Of a stretch of DNA of 64,000 bases, positions 1 to 11,153 are shown piece after piece. Position 1 is the stretch's first letter, and each line of letters opens with the position of its first letter. Origin of the DNA: Methylophaga marina (GTDB lineage Bacteria > Pseudomonadota > Gammaproteobacteria > Nitrosococcales > Methylophagaceae); contig NZ_AP027741.1 in NCBI RefSeq assembly GCF_030296755.1, positions 1,861,475-1,925,474 of the forward strand, given 5' to 3'. The position numbers and the translations under genes are program-made. The notes under the pieces were generated by a model that saw nothing but the letters and a program-made list of their open reading frames with translations, had not been told where the DNA came from and made no database searches.

Positions 1-350
1 ACCGCGACGTAAATACCCCAAGTCAGAGCTGAGAAAAAGAACACCACAAAAAGCTGTTTTAGTTTCATGTCTACAGCATGTGGTGTGTTCAGGATGGAGA
101 AGACAACGTACAGACGGCATAAAAAGAGGAGGCCCATCAACCCAAATAAAAAATAGGTAAAAAAGGGGGCATCATTCATGATCGGTGAATAATAGGCGGA
201 AATAAGCAGAGCTAAAAACACGATCAGGCCGCCGGATATAGTGCGTTTGGCCAGATCTTTTGCCGCTTGTTGCTTAACTTGGTTTGAGGCATCTGAGTCC
301 AGCTCTGGCAGAGCGGGATCTACATAACCGTGTGATTCGCCATAGAACAT
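1..350 (-). CDS. N-terminal part of a membrane protein (runs off the window)
   Basis: An open frame on the minus strand starts at ATG 350 and leaves the window at base 1, giving about 116 residues. After a hydrophilic acidic leader (MFYGESHGYVDPALPELDSD) come several hydrophobic segments, including GGLIVFLALLISAYY, FFTYFLFGLMGLLFLCR and a third near the edge. It is therefore the start of a polytopic inner-membrane protein. An in-frame TGA lies upstream of the ATG, and I see no strong ribosome site. It lies 58 bp downstream of the photolyase in the same direction. Membrane sensor proteins (histidine kinases, diguanylate cyclases) often begin this way, but the part that would decide it is missing. 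Confidence 0.55.
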   Translation of the reverse strand, partial: MFYGESHGYVDPALPELDSDASNQVKQQAAKDLAKRTISGGLIVFLALLISAYYSPIMNDAPFFTYFLFGLMGLLFLCRLYVVFSILNTPHAVDMKLKQLFVVFFFSALTWGIYVA

Positions 351-408
351 CAGCGAATCATATGTCAATTTCGACGAATTTCAAATACTTAAAATGCATC
401 TCCGCTAT

Positions 409-1800
409 CTACTTCAATGAGTCGAATGCCGAGATCGCCTCTTGTCTGGCTTTTTTGTAATCTATGATTGGTTCAGGGTAATCACATTCTTTTCGTTGTG
501 CCGAGCTTGGTGCATGTATCTGTTTTGCAGAAAGAGACTTTAACTCTGGTACAAAGCGTCGAATAAATTCACCGTCAGGATCAAACTTTTCAGATTGCCG
601 CTGAGGATTAAATACTCTGAAATACGGGGCAGCATCACAACCTGTGGAGGCACTCCATTGCCAGCCACCATTATTTGCCGCAAACTCACCATCAATCAGA
701 GTTTGCATGAAATATTTTTCCCCTTTACGCCAGTCGATAAACAAAAGTTTGGTTAAAAAACTGGCCGCAACCATGCGTAAGCGGTTATGCATCCAGCCGG
801 TTTGATTTAATTGGCGCATGGCGGCATCCACAATCGGAAAGCCCGTTTTTCCTTCACACCAGGCCTCAAATGCCGATTCGTTGTCATTCCAGACCAGATT
901 TTCCGTTTCTGGTTTGAAGGGCTTTTCTTTATTAAGATTGGGGAAATGCGTGAGTAATTGTCGGTAAAAGTCACGCCAAGCTAATTCTCTTAGCCAGTCA
1001 TTATCCTGCCAGTGCAGATTCTGCTCCGCGCAATAATATTGAATAGTATGTAGAAGGCGTCTCGGACCCAAACGACCCATCGCTAGATACGGCGACAGTG
1101 TGCTGGTCGCCGGTGTGGCTGGCATGTCTCGTTTATCTGGGTAAGCTTTGAGTTTTTTCTGACAAAACTGCTGTAGCTTTTTCAGGATGTCTGATTCTTC
1201 AGCCAGCCAGAGATCTTCGCGATAGTCGCCCGCCCAGTCAGGCTTTATATCGTTGACTTTTATCGCTTTACCTTGCTTTTCTGGTTCATCAAATGGAGGG
1301 CGTGCCCGGTCTTCAAGAATCGTACGCCAACGACGATAGTAGGGAGTAAATACCTTATAAGGTTCGTCCTGTTGAGTCAGTACTGGAATCGGTACAAGCA
1401 GATCAGACTCAAGGGCATGACATTCAATATGGTTGCCTAATAAAGTCTGTCCAACCTGTTCATCACGTCTGCACTCATCCAAGGCGGTTTCTTGCTGAAA
1501 CCAGACAGACTCAATCTTATTTTCTTCACAAAACTGACTTAAAGCAGTGGGAACATCAACAAAATAATCCACCTCTAACAGCGTGAATTGAATGCCTTTC
1601 TTGGCGAGGCTTTTATTTAAATCATTCAGTGAAGCTGCTTTCAAACCAAGTTTGGCGTCAGATTCATTATGTTGCAGCCATTGTTTGGGTGTCGCAATAA
1701 ACAAAACCTGAATATCGCCACGCTGCTGTGCTAAAGCGAAGGCAGGATTATCATCTAAACGTAGATCATTTCTTAACCAGACTAAATGTGATGCTGACAT
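409..1800 (-). CDS. phrB: Class I CPD deoxyribodipyrimidine photolyase
   Basis: This flavoenzyme uses blue light to split cyclobutane pyrimidine dimers in DNA. The 463-residue product is full length for class I photolyases. It opens with the antenna-domain motif [16 protein letters not shown] (Rossmann fold). The C-terminal FAD domain shows [16 protein letters not shown], the [13 protein letters not shown] stretch, [12 protein letters not shown], the HNRLRM segment and [23 protein letters not shown]. These are the FAD- and dimer-binding signatures. Its ATG shares one base with the TAA of the iron-sulfur photolyase upstream once that gene's frame is corrected, so the two are probably cotranscribed with the exonuclease gene before them as a DNA-repair group. 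Confidence 0.95.
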   Translation of the reverse strand: MSASHLVWLRNDLRLDDNPAFALAQQRGDIQVLFIATPKQWLQHNESDAKLGLKAASLNDLNKSLAKKGIQFTLLEVDYFVDVPTALSQFCEENKIESVWFQQETALDECRRDEQVGQTLLGNHIECHALESDLLVPIPVLTQQDEPYKVFTPYYRRWRTILEDRARPPFDEPEKQGKAIKVNDIKPDWAGDYREDLWLAEESDILKKLQQFCQKKLKAYPDKRDMPATPATSTLSPYLAMGRLGPRRLLHTIQYYCAEQNLHWQDNDWLRELAWRDFYRQLLTHFPNLNKEKPFKPETENLVWNDNESAFEAWCEGKTGFPIVDAAMRQLNQTGWMHNRLRMVAASFLTKLLFIDWRKGEKYFMQTLIDGEFAANNGGWQWSASTGCDAAPYFRVFNPQRQSEKFDPDGEFIRRFVPELKSLSAKQIHAPSSAQRKECDYPEPIIDYKKARQEAISAFDSLK

Positions 1801-3350
1801 TAGGTGTCCTTATGCTTTTTGTCGATATGCTGAAATAACCATGTGGCTCGTTCACGGATGACGTGTTGTTCTGTGTGTGATTTTTTTCCCAGTTTTTTGC
1901 TTGCATCGCCAGACGTGGGTTGTGACTAATGAGGTCATTATGCTGATCGATAAAATACCAATACAAGGTAGTAAAAGGGCAAGCTTTATCACCAGAAGCC
2001 TGTTTTGGGTCGAATGGACAATGCTGACAGTAGTTTGACATGCGGTTGATATAAGCACCGCTGGCAATATACGGTTTACTGCCGACAATACCGCCATCAG
2101 CGTATTGACTCATACCTAGCGTATTCGGCACTTCTACCCAACTGACGGCATCAACGTACATGCCCAGATACCATTGATGAATGTGTTTGGGGTCGACTTG
2201 CCACAACAGAGCAAATAAGCCCGTTACCATAAGCCGCTGAATGTGATGCCCGTAACCATAATCAATGACTTGTTTTAAGGCTTGATGCAAACAATGCATA
2301 TCTGTATCTGCTGTCCAGTAAAACGCAGGTAAATCACGTTTGGCGTTCAGCGCATTAAACTGAAGCCAATCTTTTCGATATGCCCAATATAAGCCCCTGA
2401 CATATTCTCGCCAGCCCAATATTTGTCGAATAAAACCCTCTACAGCATTGAGAGGTGCTTTGTTTTTTTGATAAGCCTCTTCTGCAGCAGCAATCACTTC
2501 CAGCGGATCTAACAGTTTAAGGTTTAAGCTTGACGATAAGCGCGCGTGATATAAAAAAGGCTGGTCCGTCCACATGGCATCTTGGTAATCGCCGAATGAA
2601 GGCAGATAGTGGTCGATAAAGTGGCGTAATTGAATCAACGCCTGGCGACGCGTAACTGGCCAGTTAAACGTATCGAGCTTGCCTGGCAGTTGTGAGAAGT
2701 GTTTCTCTACGATGTCGATAACATCCTGTGTGATGTCATCGACAGAATAGTTTGGATTCTCTTTGATTGGGTCTGGACCATGTTTCGAAAAGCTTTGCCG
2801 ATTCGATTTATCAAAATTCCATTGGCCGCCAGCGGGTTTGTCCTGTTCCATCAGAATGTGGCGTGACTCACGTAAATGGCGATACCAGTATTCCATGGTG
2901 GGTTTTTTACGTTGTTTTAACCACTGACCGAACTCGCCACGTTTGGCGATGAAATGTTTGTCTTCTAACCAGTCTATCTTTAAACGATGTTGTTTTACGA
3001 CGTGTTCAATTTCCTGCATAACCAGATAATCGCCAGGTAATACGCAACGTATTTCCGTAATGTCGTGCTGATGAAATGTATGAGTTAAAACCTCGGAAAA
3101 CGAGTTGAAGCCATCCGTGATGCGATAATAGATGACATCAAACGCTTTTTTCTATCTCTTTAGCAAAGTGCCGCATGGCAGAGAGGAAGATAACGGTTCT
3201 GTTTTTATTTGATGCTGGCTGCAGAGAGGCTTGAGCGACTTCTGCCATCCAGAAAATATCAGTGGCTTTATCAACATCCTGCCAGAGAAGGCTATTCCAA
3301 TTGAGTTGATCGCCTAGAATGATATTCAGCCTCACCCGTGTTACCCCCAA
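1800..3350 (-). CDS. Iron-sulfur bacterial cryptochrome/photolyase (FeS-BCP), two apparent frameshifts
   Basis: This is the prokaryotic (6-4)-type photolyase/cryptochrome family that carries FAD and a 4Fe-4S cluster. As sequenced the frame is broken twice. The N-terminal piece (3350 to about 3151) contains [12 protein letters not shown] and [12 protein letters not shown]. It continues in another frame if one base is removed from the T6 run at 3146-3151. The C-terminal frame shifts at the T7 run 1881-1887; one added base gives a tail that stops with TAA at 1800-1802, sharing a base with the phrB start. The cluster cysteines fit the family: Cys-x2-Cys-x12-Cys in [12 protein letters not shown]...KAC, plus a Cys 88 residues earlier in DMHCLH, the spacing I recall for Agrobacterium PhrB. 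Both breaks look like homopolymer errors, though a real pseudogene cannot be excluded. The start overlaps the upstream gene by 10 bp. Confidence 0.85.
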
Positions 3351-4873
3351 CTATTCATGGAAACACTGGCTGAATTTTCCAGAGGATGAATCCTGAGATA
3401 GGGAAAGTGACTCAGTTTCGTAGGGGCCAGGAAACGTAATAAAATTTTATAGGTATCAATATCAAAGAAGATCGAATCCTGCGGCTGCTTCAACAACCGG
3501 GTGTTTGGCGTGGTATGGCCGTCTACCTGGCCCAGATAACACCATTGATCGATAAGATGAAAATGACTATCGCCGCCGTTGTTCGTTGGAGATTGTTCTT
3601 CCACAATAATTGGCGTTGACCATGGCCATTGCTGATTTTTGATGTGGGTCAAGGCCATATCGACACGCAGATTATAAAGCTTTGCTTGCTCTTTACCACA
3701 ACAGGCACCGAGACATTTTTTTAGCTGATAACTAAAACAAGGGCCGGATGCTTTCTTTTCTATGTGGCAGAGACGTTGGCATAGTTTGTATTGAGAGATG
3801 AGGTCTAATAACTTGGTTTGTGCTTGTTTTTTGCTGCGAAACAGCCCGTATTTGCTAGTAATATCAGAAGCATCCGTCATATCAGCCACCATAATATCTA
3901 ATTCAGCATAACCGTCTTTATTAAGCGTTTTGTTGATTTGATAGAGTTTTTTTATTTTGGTTTGGCGACGGTTGTAACGTGGCGAAGTTTGTTTGATGTA
4001 ACTGTTTTCCAATAACTGAGCGCCAAAATCAGAGGGTGTTTCAATCCAATCGATATGATGTAACTGCTGGCTGATATCAAGTTCTTTGTGATGCCGGTGA
4101 TCTGCTGAAAAATGGCTGAGTACACGCTCCTTAATATTGACAGATTTACCGATGTAGAGCAGTGTGCCGCCTTCATCATAGAACTGATAAATACCCGGCT
4201 TTTCGGGTAATTTCTGTATAAGCGTATTATCAAGATGGCTCGGTAGGCTGGGTCGTTTTAATATATCGGCAATTGTCTGCTGGATGACTGCTGCATCGAT
4301 TTGTTGTTGGATGAGAGTGAAATACGTCAGAATAACTTCCGTATCAGCCATTGCTCGATGCCGATCTTTCACGGCAATCTGATGGCGCTGGATGATTTTA
4401 TCCAGGCTATGCCCTTGATGTTGAGGGAAAAGTCGTCGGCTGAGTTTTACCGAGCACAGTGTTTTGGCTGAATAATCATAGCCTGCGCGTTTAAATTCCT
4501 GCTTGAGGAAACTGTAGTCAAAACGGGCATTGTGAGCAACCAGAATAACGTTTTGCAGACGTTGATATAAGGATTCAGCTATATCCTCAAAGGCGGGAGC
4601 ATCAGCCACCATCTCATCATTAATGCCTGTGATTTTGTGAATCCATGGTGGGATGGGGCGCCCAGGATTAATTAAGCTTTGCCAGCGCGACTGAACTTCA
4701 CCGTCTTTAATCTCAATCAGTCCTATTTCAGTAATGCGATCCCGACTGGCCCGACCACCGGTGGTTTCACAGTCCAATAAAATCATGTGTTCTGGGAAAC
4801 AAGTCAGCTTAATCATGATGCGAGACGGATGAACGAGTATGTCGACGACAGCGCTGTGAACAATAGACGACAT
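3341..4873 (-). CDS. DnaQ-like 3'-5' exonuclease fused to a UvrC/Cho-type GIY-YIG nuclease
   Basis: The 510-residue protein joins two nuclease modules. The N-terminal DEDDh exonuclease shows LDCETTG (ExoI), [10 protein letters not shown] (ExoII) and HRAMADTEV (ExoIII), as in the epsilon subunit of DNA polymerase III. From about residue 215 follows a GIY-YIG domain, [19 protein letters not shown] with KERVLSHF. Then comes a cysteine-containing segment ([23 protein letters not shown]) like that of UvrC/Cho proteins. Such fusions are known and presumed to act in DNA repair, probably incision near lesions followed by trimming; this is family inference. ATG 4873 gives the longest form; ATG 4816 or 4786, closer to the exonuclease motif, are possible. 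It is the first gene of the photolyase group. Confidence 0.85.
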   Translation of the reverse strand: MSSIVHSAVVDILVHPSRIMIKLTCFPEHMILLDCETTGGRASRDRITEIGLIEIKDGEVQSRWQSLINPGRPIPPWIHKITGINDEMVADAPAFEDIAESLYQRLQNVILVAHNARFDYSFLKQEFKRAGYDYSAKTLCSVKLSRRLFPQHQGHSLDKIIQRHQIAVKDRHRAMADTEVILTYFTLIQQQIDAAVIQQTIADILKRPSLPSHLDNTLIQKLPEKPGIYQFYDEGGTLLYIGKSVNIKERVLSHFSADHRHHKELDISQQLHHIDWIETPSDFGAQLLENSYIKQTSPRYNRRQTKIKKLYQINKTLNKDGYAELDIMVADMTDASDITSKYGLFRSKKQAQTKLLDLISQYKLCQRLCHIEKKASGPCFSYQLKKCLGACCGKEQAKLYNLRVDMALTHIKNQQWPWSTPIIVEEQSPTNNGGDSHFHLIDQWCYLGQVDGHTTPNTRLLKQPQDSIFFDIDTYKILLRFLAPTKLSHFPYLRIHPLENSASVSMNSWG

Positions 4874-4983
4874 TATCCCAATCTCGCTGCCATTTTTTAC
4901 GCCATGTAAACGGCCTTTGACAGATAGGACAAATTTTGACGGGGAGTGTGGCTTTGGAGTGTGTCACAACTATTCACTAAATA

Positions 4984-5018
4984 ATTTCACAGATAGCTTG
5001 TCGTGCTATCTGTGAAAT
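4984..5018 (-). terminator. 14-bp perfect hairpin after orn
   Basis: A perfect inverted repeat (atttcacagatagc, 7-base loop, gctatctgtgaaat) lies 13 bp beyond the orn stop codon and before the repair genes. Only a weak run of T follows on the minus strand, so it may be a weak terminator or an mRNA-end stabiliser. Confidence 0.6.
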
Positions 5019-5031
5019 CAATGTGAACAGC

Positions 5032-5589
5032 TTATTCTGCTTCAGGAAGCTTAATAAAGAGCTCGCGGTAATGCTCTAATTCGCGAATAGAGTCTTTGAT
5101 GTCATCCATAGCAAGATGTGATGAACGTTTTTTAAAACTTTTTTCGACCTTAGGAGCCCAGCGTCGAGCCAGTTCTTTAAGGCTGCTGACATCAAGATTG
5201 CGGTAATGAAAATAGGCTTCTAGATCAGGCATGCATCGAGCCAGGAAACGACGATCCTGACAGATGCTGTTTCCGCACATTGGCGAGACACCAGCAGGAA
5301 CGTATTTTTTCAGAAATTCAATGGTCTGTTGTTCAGCCTCCGCTTCATTAAGTGTGCTGTTACGAACACGCTCAACCAAACCGGATTTGCCATGCTGGCG
5401 GGTATTCCACTCATCCATGCCATCAAGAATAGCATCGTCTTGATGAATGGCTAATATCGGGCCTTCTGCTAACACATTGAGATGTGCATCTGTCACAATG
5501 GTGGCTATTTCAATGATATAGTCATTATTAGTATCAAGACCGGTCATTTCCAGATCGATCCAGATGAGATTGTTTTTACTTTTGGCCAT
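5032..5589 (-). CDS. orn: Oligoribonuclease
   Basis: Orn degrades 2-5 nucleotide RNA fragments (including pGpG from c-di-GMP turnover) to mononucleotides in the cytoplasm, the last step of mRNA decay. The 185-residue product has the normal length. It shows the DEDDh exonuclease residues: IDLEMTGLD near the N-terminus, the [11 protein letters not shown] segment in the middle, and the [14 protein letters not shown] segment near the C-terminus. The gene stands alone, divergent from the protease gene at 5703, with a 113-bp shared upstream region and a hairpin behind it. Confidence 0.97.
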   Translation of the reverse strand: MAKSKNNLIWIDLEMTGLDTNNDYIIEIATIVTDAHLNVLAEGPILAIHQDDAILDGMDEWNTRQHGKSGLVERVRNSTLNEAEAEQQTIEFLKKYVPAGVSPMCGNSICQDRRFLARCMPDLEAYFHYRNLDVSSLKELARRWAPKVEKSFKKRSSHLAMDDIKDSIRELEHYRELFIKLPEAE

Positions 5590-5702
5590 GGGCTCCGTCT
5601 TTTTTTGAGTTGGACTTAGACTGGTTGAACTTACTTGCCTGTGATTGTATCAAAGGCTACTCTGCATGACATTTTATAAAGATTCAAATTGGATAGATAT
5701 TT

Positions 5703-6947
5703 ATGAACGAATTTAGCTGGATATTTTTAGCGGCTTTGTTTTTGATGACAGCAACTGAACTCTGGTTATCAATGCGTCAAGGCAAACATGTTCAGGCGCA
5801 TCGTAATAAAGTGCCAAAAGCATTTGAAGAACAGATTAGTCTTAGCGCTCACCAAAAAGCGGCAGATTATACTGTGGCAAAAGGTCGCTTTGGCCGCAAA
5901 GAAAATGTCTATGGCGTGATTATCCTGCTGGCATGGACATTTGGCGGTGGTCTGTCCTTACTCTCGACAGCTTGGGATGGACTGGGTCTATCGCCCATGC
6001 TGACCGGTATATTATTTCTATTGAGCTTTATTGTCATTGGTTCATTATTAGACTTACCATTTTCTTATTACAGAACATTTGTTTTAGAGGATAAGTTTGG
6101 TTTCAACCGTAATACCCCGGCTCTGTTCTTCTCTGACTTTATTAAACAAACATTGTTGACCCTTATCATGGGTGCCTTATTGATTTGGGTCGCCTTGTGG
6201 ATGATGCAAAGCACAGGTGAATTCTGGTGGCTCTACCTTTGGGCGGCTTGGATTGGCTTTGCCTTGTTTATGATGTGGGCTTATCCTGCCTTTATTGCCC
6301 CTTTGTTCAATAAATTTTCGCCACTGGAGGATGCCAATTTACAGCAACGTGTGGAAAATTTATTAGCCCGGTGTGGTTTCAAAAGCCAAGGTATTTTTGT
6401 GATGGATGGTTCACGTCGCAGCGGTCATGGCAACGCTTACTTCACAGGACTGGGAAGTAATAAACGCATTGTTTTCTTCGATACTTTACTCAACACCTTA
6501 AATGAAGACCAAATTGAAGCTGTATTAGCGCACGAGTTGGGCCATTTCCGTCGCAAGCATGTGGTCAAAAATATGGTGGTGATGGCTGTGATTAGTTTGA
6601 TTGGTCTGGCATTGCTGGGCTGGGCATCAAATCAGACCTGGTTCTATGAAGGCTTGGGGGTTAGCCAGCAGTCGAATGCTATGGCACTTGCCTTGTTCAT
6701 GTTAGTCATCCCCGTATTTATGTTCTTTTTACATCCACTGATGACATCCTTGTCTCGTAAATATGAGTATGAAGCGGATGCCTATGCTGCCTCGGTATCC
6801 AGTGCTGATGATCTGATCGCGGCATTGGTGGCGTTGTATAAAGAAAATGCCAGTACCTTAACTCCGGATCCACTGGTGTCTGCTGTTTATGATTCGCATC
6901 CTCCGGCGGCTATGCGGATTGCTCACTTACAAACGAACTCTGCCTGA
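5703..6947 (+). CDS. M48-family membrane zinc protease (Ste24/CAAX protease type)
   Basis: A polytopic membrane zinc metalloprotease of the Ste24 type, 414 residues, which is typical for bacterial members. The catalytic motif HELGHFRRKH (HExxH) lies at about residue 279. The third zinc ligand is probably in the later YEYEADAYA segment. Before them are the conserved GRFGRKENVYG region and several hydrophobic helices. In bacteria these enzymes are thought to help membrane-protein quality control; the substrate is unknown. It ends one base before the small cytochrome gene, so the two are likely cotranscribed. Confidence 0.9.
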   Translation: MNEFSWIFLAALFLMTATELWLSMRQGKHVQAHRNKVPKAFEEQISLSAHQKAADYTVAKGRFGRKENVYGVIILLAWTFGGGLSLLSTAWDGLGLSPMLTGILFLLSFIVIGSLLDLPFSYYRTFVLEDKFGFNRNTPALFFSDFIKQTLLTLIMGALLIWVALWMMQSTGEFWWLYLWAAWIGFALFMMWAYPAFIAPLFNKFSPLEDANLQQRVENLLARCGFKSQGIFVMDGSRRSGHGNAYFTGLGSNKRIVFFDTLLNTLNEDQIEAVLAHELGHFRRKHVVKNMVVMAVISLIGLALLGWASNQTWFYEGLGVSQQSNAMALALFMLVIPVFMFFLHPLMTSLSRKYEYEADAYAASVSSADDLIAALVALYKENASTLTPDPLVSAVYDSHPPAAMRIAHLQTNSA

Positions 6948-6948
6948 T

Positions 6949-7233
6949 ATGTTGCAAAAAACAGTGACCTTTTTTGGCGGACTGGTGTTATGCGCTATCG
7001 TGCATGCCAATGGTAAACAGTTGCATGATGCTGCTTGCTTGCAGTGTCATGCATCACTGAGCGGTGGTGATGCATACCAGTTATACAGCGGAGATGAGAA
7101 AAATATTAAAAGTTTAGCCGCGCTTGAGAAGCGTGTTTCGTATTGTGCTAAAGCAGCTGATGTTAGCTGGAATGAGCAACAAAAACGCGCGGTGGTTGAT
7201 TATTTAAATTCGACTTTTTATCACCTTAAATAA
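6949..7233 (+). CDS. Small periplasmic mono-haem cytochrome c
   Basis: A 94-residue secreted protein. It begins with a signal peptide (TVTFFGGLVLCAIVHA) followed by ACLQCHASL, a single CxxCH covalent haem-attachment site. A later cysteine (VSYCAKAADVSW) and a short helical C-terminus (EQQKRAVVDYLNSTFYHL) fit class I cytochromes. I chose ATG 6949, directly after the TGA of the protease gene, because the signal peptide starts there; a longer frame would overlap that gene. The haem protein probably carries electrons in the periplasm, but its partner cannot be told from the sequence. Its 3' end overlaps the convergent diguanylate cyclase gene by 8 bp. Confidence 0.8.
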   Translation: MLQKTVTFFGGLVLCAIVHANGKQLHDAACLQCHASLSGGDAYQLYSGDEKNIKSLAALEKRVSYCAKAADVSWNEQQKRAVVDYLNSTFYHLK

Positions 7234-8350
7234 AATTCACTTGATTACGGCCGTCTGCTTTTGAACGATAAAGCGCCTGATCAGCACGTTCAATCAAACT
7301 AATCGGTGTATCGTTGTTTTGATAAGTGCTGATGCCTGCAGACACTGTCACTTGTCCAATAGACTCATGGCTGCCTTTTTTCTTCAGGCGGCTTGCCGCA
7401 AATTTCTCACGAATCTTTTCCGTGATCATAAAGGTCTCTTCGAGACGGCAATGAACAAATAGCATAGCCAATTCTTCACCGCCAAAACGAGCCGCAATAT
7501 GAATGTCATTAGAGTGACTTTTTAATAGTGAGGCAAAAAACTGCAGGACTTTATCACCCAGTAAATGTCCAAAACTGTCATTCAGTCGTTTGAACTTATC
7601 GATATCGAATAAAACAAGACTAAACGCATGACCTTTGCTACATAGCTTTTGAAGCTCATTATCAAAAGCTCCCCGATTAAGCAGCCCCGTTAGACTATCT
7701 GTTCTTGCCATTTCTTTAACAGCTTCCAACTCTTGTCTGAGTTTCATTATCTCTTCTGTTGAGCGCGTCAATTCAGTCTTTAGCTCACCACTGCTATTGG
7801 TAATTTGTTGGGTATTGGTCAAGATCTGGCTGACCAGCGTTTTTAGTTCATCAATATCATTACAGCTTTCTAGTTTTACCTGGCTTTGAGTGAGGCCTTC
7901 ATTACATTCTGAGGCTGCAGCTTCAACTCTACTGATATTTTCCAGCGTATTATCAACAACCAGCTTCAGCCCATTATTTGTATTACTGAGACGTTCAGGC
8001 ATGCCCATCAGCACATATTTCTCATAAAGATATTGTGTCACTTCCGGGGTGATGGGGTCATTTTTCTTTAAACGGGTATCAATGCTGTTCACCAAATCCT
8101 GATTGTCACCTGACACATATTCGTACCAGACGGCATAGTTCACGGGGGTGACCGGCGTCTGGTAACGATTAGCCAGTAATAAGCTCTGACGAAGATTTTC
8201 TGAGGCTTGTAGAAACGCGTGTTGATAAACAGGGGGAACGATAAAGTTTTGCTCACTTGCTATATTCCATGTTGGCAACTCTTTAGAAGAATTCACTAAT
8301 TTGTTAATTAAATCAAGTATCTCGTGGTCGTTTACTGCACCACCAGACAA
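7226..8350 (-). CDS. Diguanylate cyclase (GGDEF domain)
   Basis: A 374-residue soluble protein. The first 200 residues are a helical region without a recognisable sensor domain, followed by a coiled coil (about residues 170-210). The C-terminal GGDEF domain has TDSLTGLLNRGAFD, FDIDKFKRLNDSFGH and the active-site loop RFGGEELAML, so it should make c-di-GMP. The usual inhibitory RxxD I-site before the active loop reads NDIH here, so normal product inhibition is not expected. The start at ATG 8350 overlaps the transporter gene by 38 bp; GTG 8335 is an alternative. The order uspA-transporter-cyclase suggests one operon. Confidence 0.92.
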   Translation of the reverse strand: MSGGAVNDHEILDLINKLVNSSKELPTWNIASEQNFIVPPVYQHAFLQASENLRQSLLLANRYQTPVTPVNYAVWYEYVSGDNQDLVNSIDTRLKKNDPITPEVTQYLYEKYVLMGMPERLSNTNNGLKLVVDNTLENISRVEAAASECNEGLTQSQVKLESCNDIDELKTLVSQILTNTQQITNSSGELKTELTRSTEEIMKLRQELEAVKEMARTDSLTGLLNRGAFDNELQKLCSKGHAFSLVLFDIDKFKRLNDSFGHLLGDKVLQFFASLLKSHSNDIHIAARFGGEELAMLFVHCRLEETFMITEKIREKFAASRLKKKGSHESIGQVTVSAGISTYQNNDTPISLIERADQALYRSKADGRNQVNFI

Positions 8351-9590
8351 GGCACGCCAGTAGAACGGTGATGAAGGGTAAAACAGTTAAGATCGTTTTG
8401 CTGGATAACATTAGCTGAGCTGCGATAAACGTCACAATCAGACAAGCTATCATCACGAGATTTTGGATCCAGTTATTACCTGCCAATACAGTGCCGAGTA
8501 TTCGCTCAGGAGAATGTGACTGTATAAGCGCATTGAGCGGAATAATAAATAGGCCACCAAATAAACCAAAGCAGAAAATTGAGACTGCAAATGCCGAGAC
8601 GGAACTCAGTGTAGGGATAATAAAAAGAATAATACTCATACCTATCGCACCCAAAGGTATGAGAGAGGTTTTTATCAGGCCATGCTTGCCTGTACCTGCC
8701 AATAACGAACCGACGACAATGCCAATGCCTGAGCAAGCCAATAAGCCTTGAATTATCATCGTATTATTTTCAGCCAATACCATTTTTGCAAAGGCAGGAA
8801 ATACGGCGAGAAATGTTTGCGAAATTCCCCAAAAGAATGACAGCCCCAATACGGAGTACCAAATAACCGGATTGGTATATAAGTTTTTCACATTTGTTTT
8901 TAGCAAATAACCTTTGATGTAATCTTTCCAGGGAAACCGTGTGAAATCAGTCGACTTCTTTGTATCAGTCAATCGGCAAGCGAGGCGCCACTCTACAATA
9001 GATAGAATCACCAACAACCAACCTGCCGGGGCGATATGACGCAGTAACGAAACCTCATCATGATATGGCTGGTCTATCAACAACCATTCAAACAACACGG
9101 TAAAAACAATAATTCCACCCAAGATGGCAACAATCGTCGTCGCTTGAATAAAGCCATTGGCTGCGGATAAATGCTTGTCACCACCAAGTTGCCGTATATA
9201 ACCATACTTGGCGGGAGAATAGAGCGCACTTTGAATGGCCAGTATTAACGTCATGAAAAAGGCAAATAAAAACCAGCCCTGATAGTAAGCTAGCGTAATC
9301 AACAAGGTAATGATGATGGCTGAGAAAGCCGATGCTTTCATGATGAAAGGTTTGGAAAAACGATCAGAAAGATAGCCGGCCGGGCTGAATAAGAAAATAA
9401 AGGGTAAGAGAATGAGTCCATTCACAATCGCCGTCAACGCCACCTGCGTTTGATCATCATATATCTTAAAAATCGTGTTCTGAATGATGATTTTATGGCC
9501 CAAATCCACCATGGCATTAATAAAAGCGACGGCAATAAAGCTCATAAAGCCCGGTAATTTTACCGTGCTTAATAAGGAAGAATGTTTCAA
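8313..9590 (-). CDS. MFS transporter, LplT-like (lysophospholipid transporter type)
   Basis: A 425-residue major facilitator with about 12 hydrophobic segments. The N-terminal part (FINAMVDLGHKIIIQNTIFKIY, SPAGYLSDRFSKPFIMK, QSALYSPAKYGYI) resembles LplT and the transporter half of Aas fusions, which flip lysophospholipids inward for re-acylation. No acyltransferase domain is attached or nearby. The start is unusual: the only in-frame start after the upstream stop is TTG 9590, with AAAGGA overlapping the end of uspA. It lies 4 bp behind uspA and overlaps the cyclase gene. The substrate is inferred from family resemblance only. Confidence 0.8.
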   Translation of the reverse strand: MKHSSLLSTVKLPGFMSFIAVAFINAMVDLGHKIIIQNTIFKIYDDQTQVALTAIVNGLILLPFIFLFSPAGYLSDRFSKPFIMKASAFSAIIITLLITLAYYQGWFLFAFFMTLILAIQSALYSPAKYGYIRQLGGDKHLSAANGFIQATTIVAILGGIIVFTVLFEWLLIDQPYHDEVSLLRHIAPAGWLLVILSIVEWRLACRLTDTKKSTDFTRFPWKDYIKGYLLKTNVKNLYTNPVIWYSVLGLSFFWGISQTFLAVFPAFAKMVLAENNTMIIQGLLACSGIGIVVGSLLAGTGKHGLIKTSLIPLGAIGMSIILFIIPTLSSVSAFAVSIFCFGLFGGLFIIPLNALIQSHSPERILGTVLAGNNWIQNLVMIACLIVTFIAAQLMLSSKTILTVLPFITVLLACLVWWCSKRPRDT

Positions 9591-9594
9591 ATGG

Positions 9595-10034
9595 TTAGTC
9601 GTCCTTTAACCTGACGGCAAGGACATCACAATGAGCATGATGTAATACGGCATTAGCTGTTGACCCCAAGAGACGCTTAAAACCATGTCTGCCATGTGAG
9701 CCAACAATAATCAGATCAACATTATTCTCATCAGCCACACGGACAATATCATGTCCCGGTGTTCCCAATTCAACCCACTGTTGTGAAGCCGGAATGGATA
9801 ATTTTTCAGCCAATGTCGCCAGTTGTTTTTTCCTGACTCTAACAAAGCATCACGCATATCAATATCAACACTGATCATCGGTTCATAAGCAAAATCAGTT
9901 AAAGGGAAATCTTCGATAATGTGGCAAATACTCAGCTTTGCCTGATGTTGTTCAGCAAGTTCTTGTGCTTTTGCGCTAATCAGATCTTTTTGTTTTGAAA
10001 AGTCAGTTGCAATCAAAATATGCTGATATTTCAT
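9595..10034 (-). CDS. Universal stress protein UspA family, one apparent frameshift
   Basis: A nucleotide-binding-fold universal stress protein. The N-terminal half (MKYQHILIATDFSKQKDLI...AKAQELAEQH) and the C-terminal half (LIIVGSHGRHGFKRLLGSTANAVLHHAHCDVLAVR, with the ATP-binding G-x2-G-x9-G-S pattern) are in different frames. Adding one base to the T6 run at 9826-9831 joins them (SGKKQLATLAEKL) into a normal protein of about 146 residues. The break is in a homopolymer and is probably a sequencing error. The gene leads the run to the LplT-like transporter and cyclase and follows the trxB terminator. Confidence 0.88.
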
Positions 10035-10049
10035 GTCTATTCCCTCATG

Positions 10050-10070
10050 AAAAAGGGGCTGGTCAGCCCC
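10050..10070 (-). terminator. Rho-independent terminator after trxB
   Basis: Reading the minus strand, GGGGCT-GACC-AGCCCC (6-bp GC-rich stem, 4-base loop) is followed by TTTTT, 13 bases beyond the trxB stop codon and before uspA. Confidence 0.85.
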
Positions 10071-10083
10071 CTCATCGTATTAT

Positions 10084-11091
<1,008 letters not shown>

Positions 11092-11153
11092 CTAACTTCA
11101 AAAGCTGTGTTAAAATCAAGCGTTAATTTATTGGCAGGGTTGGAAATATCACA

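Noticed and set aside
9595..10034. Calling uspA a pseudogene or two genes
   Set aside because: Both halves are intact and adjoin at a homopolymer; one base restores the full family length.
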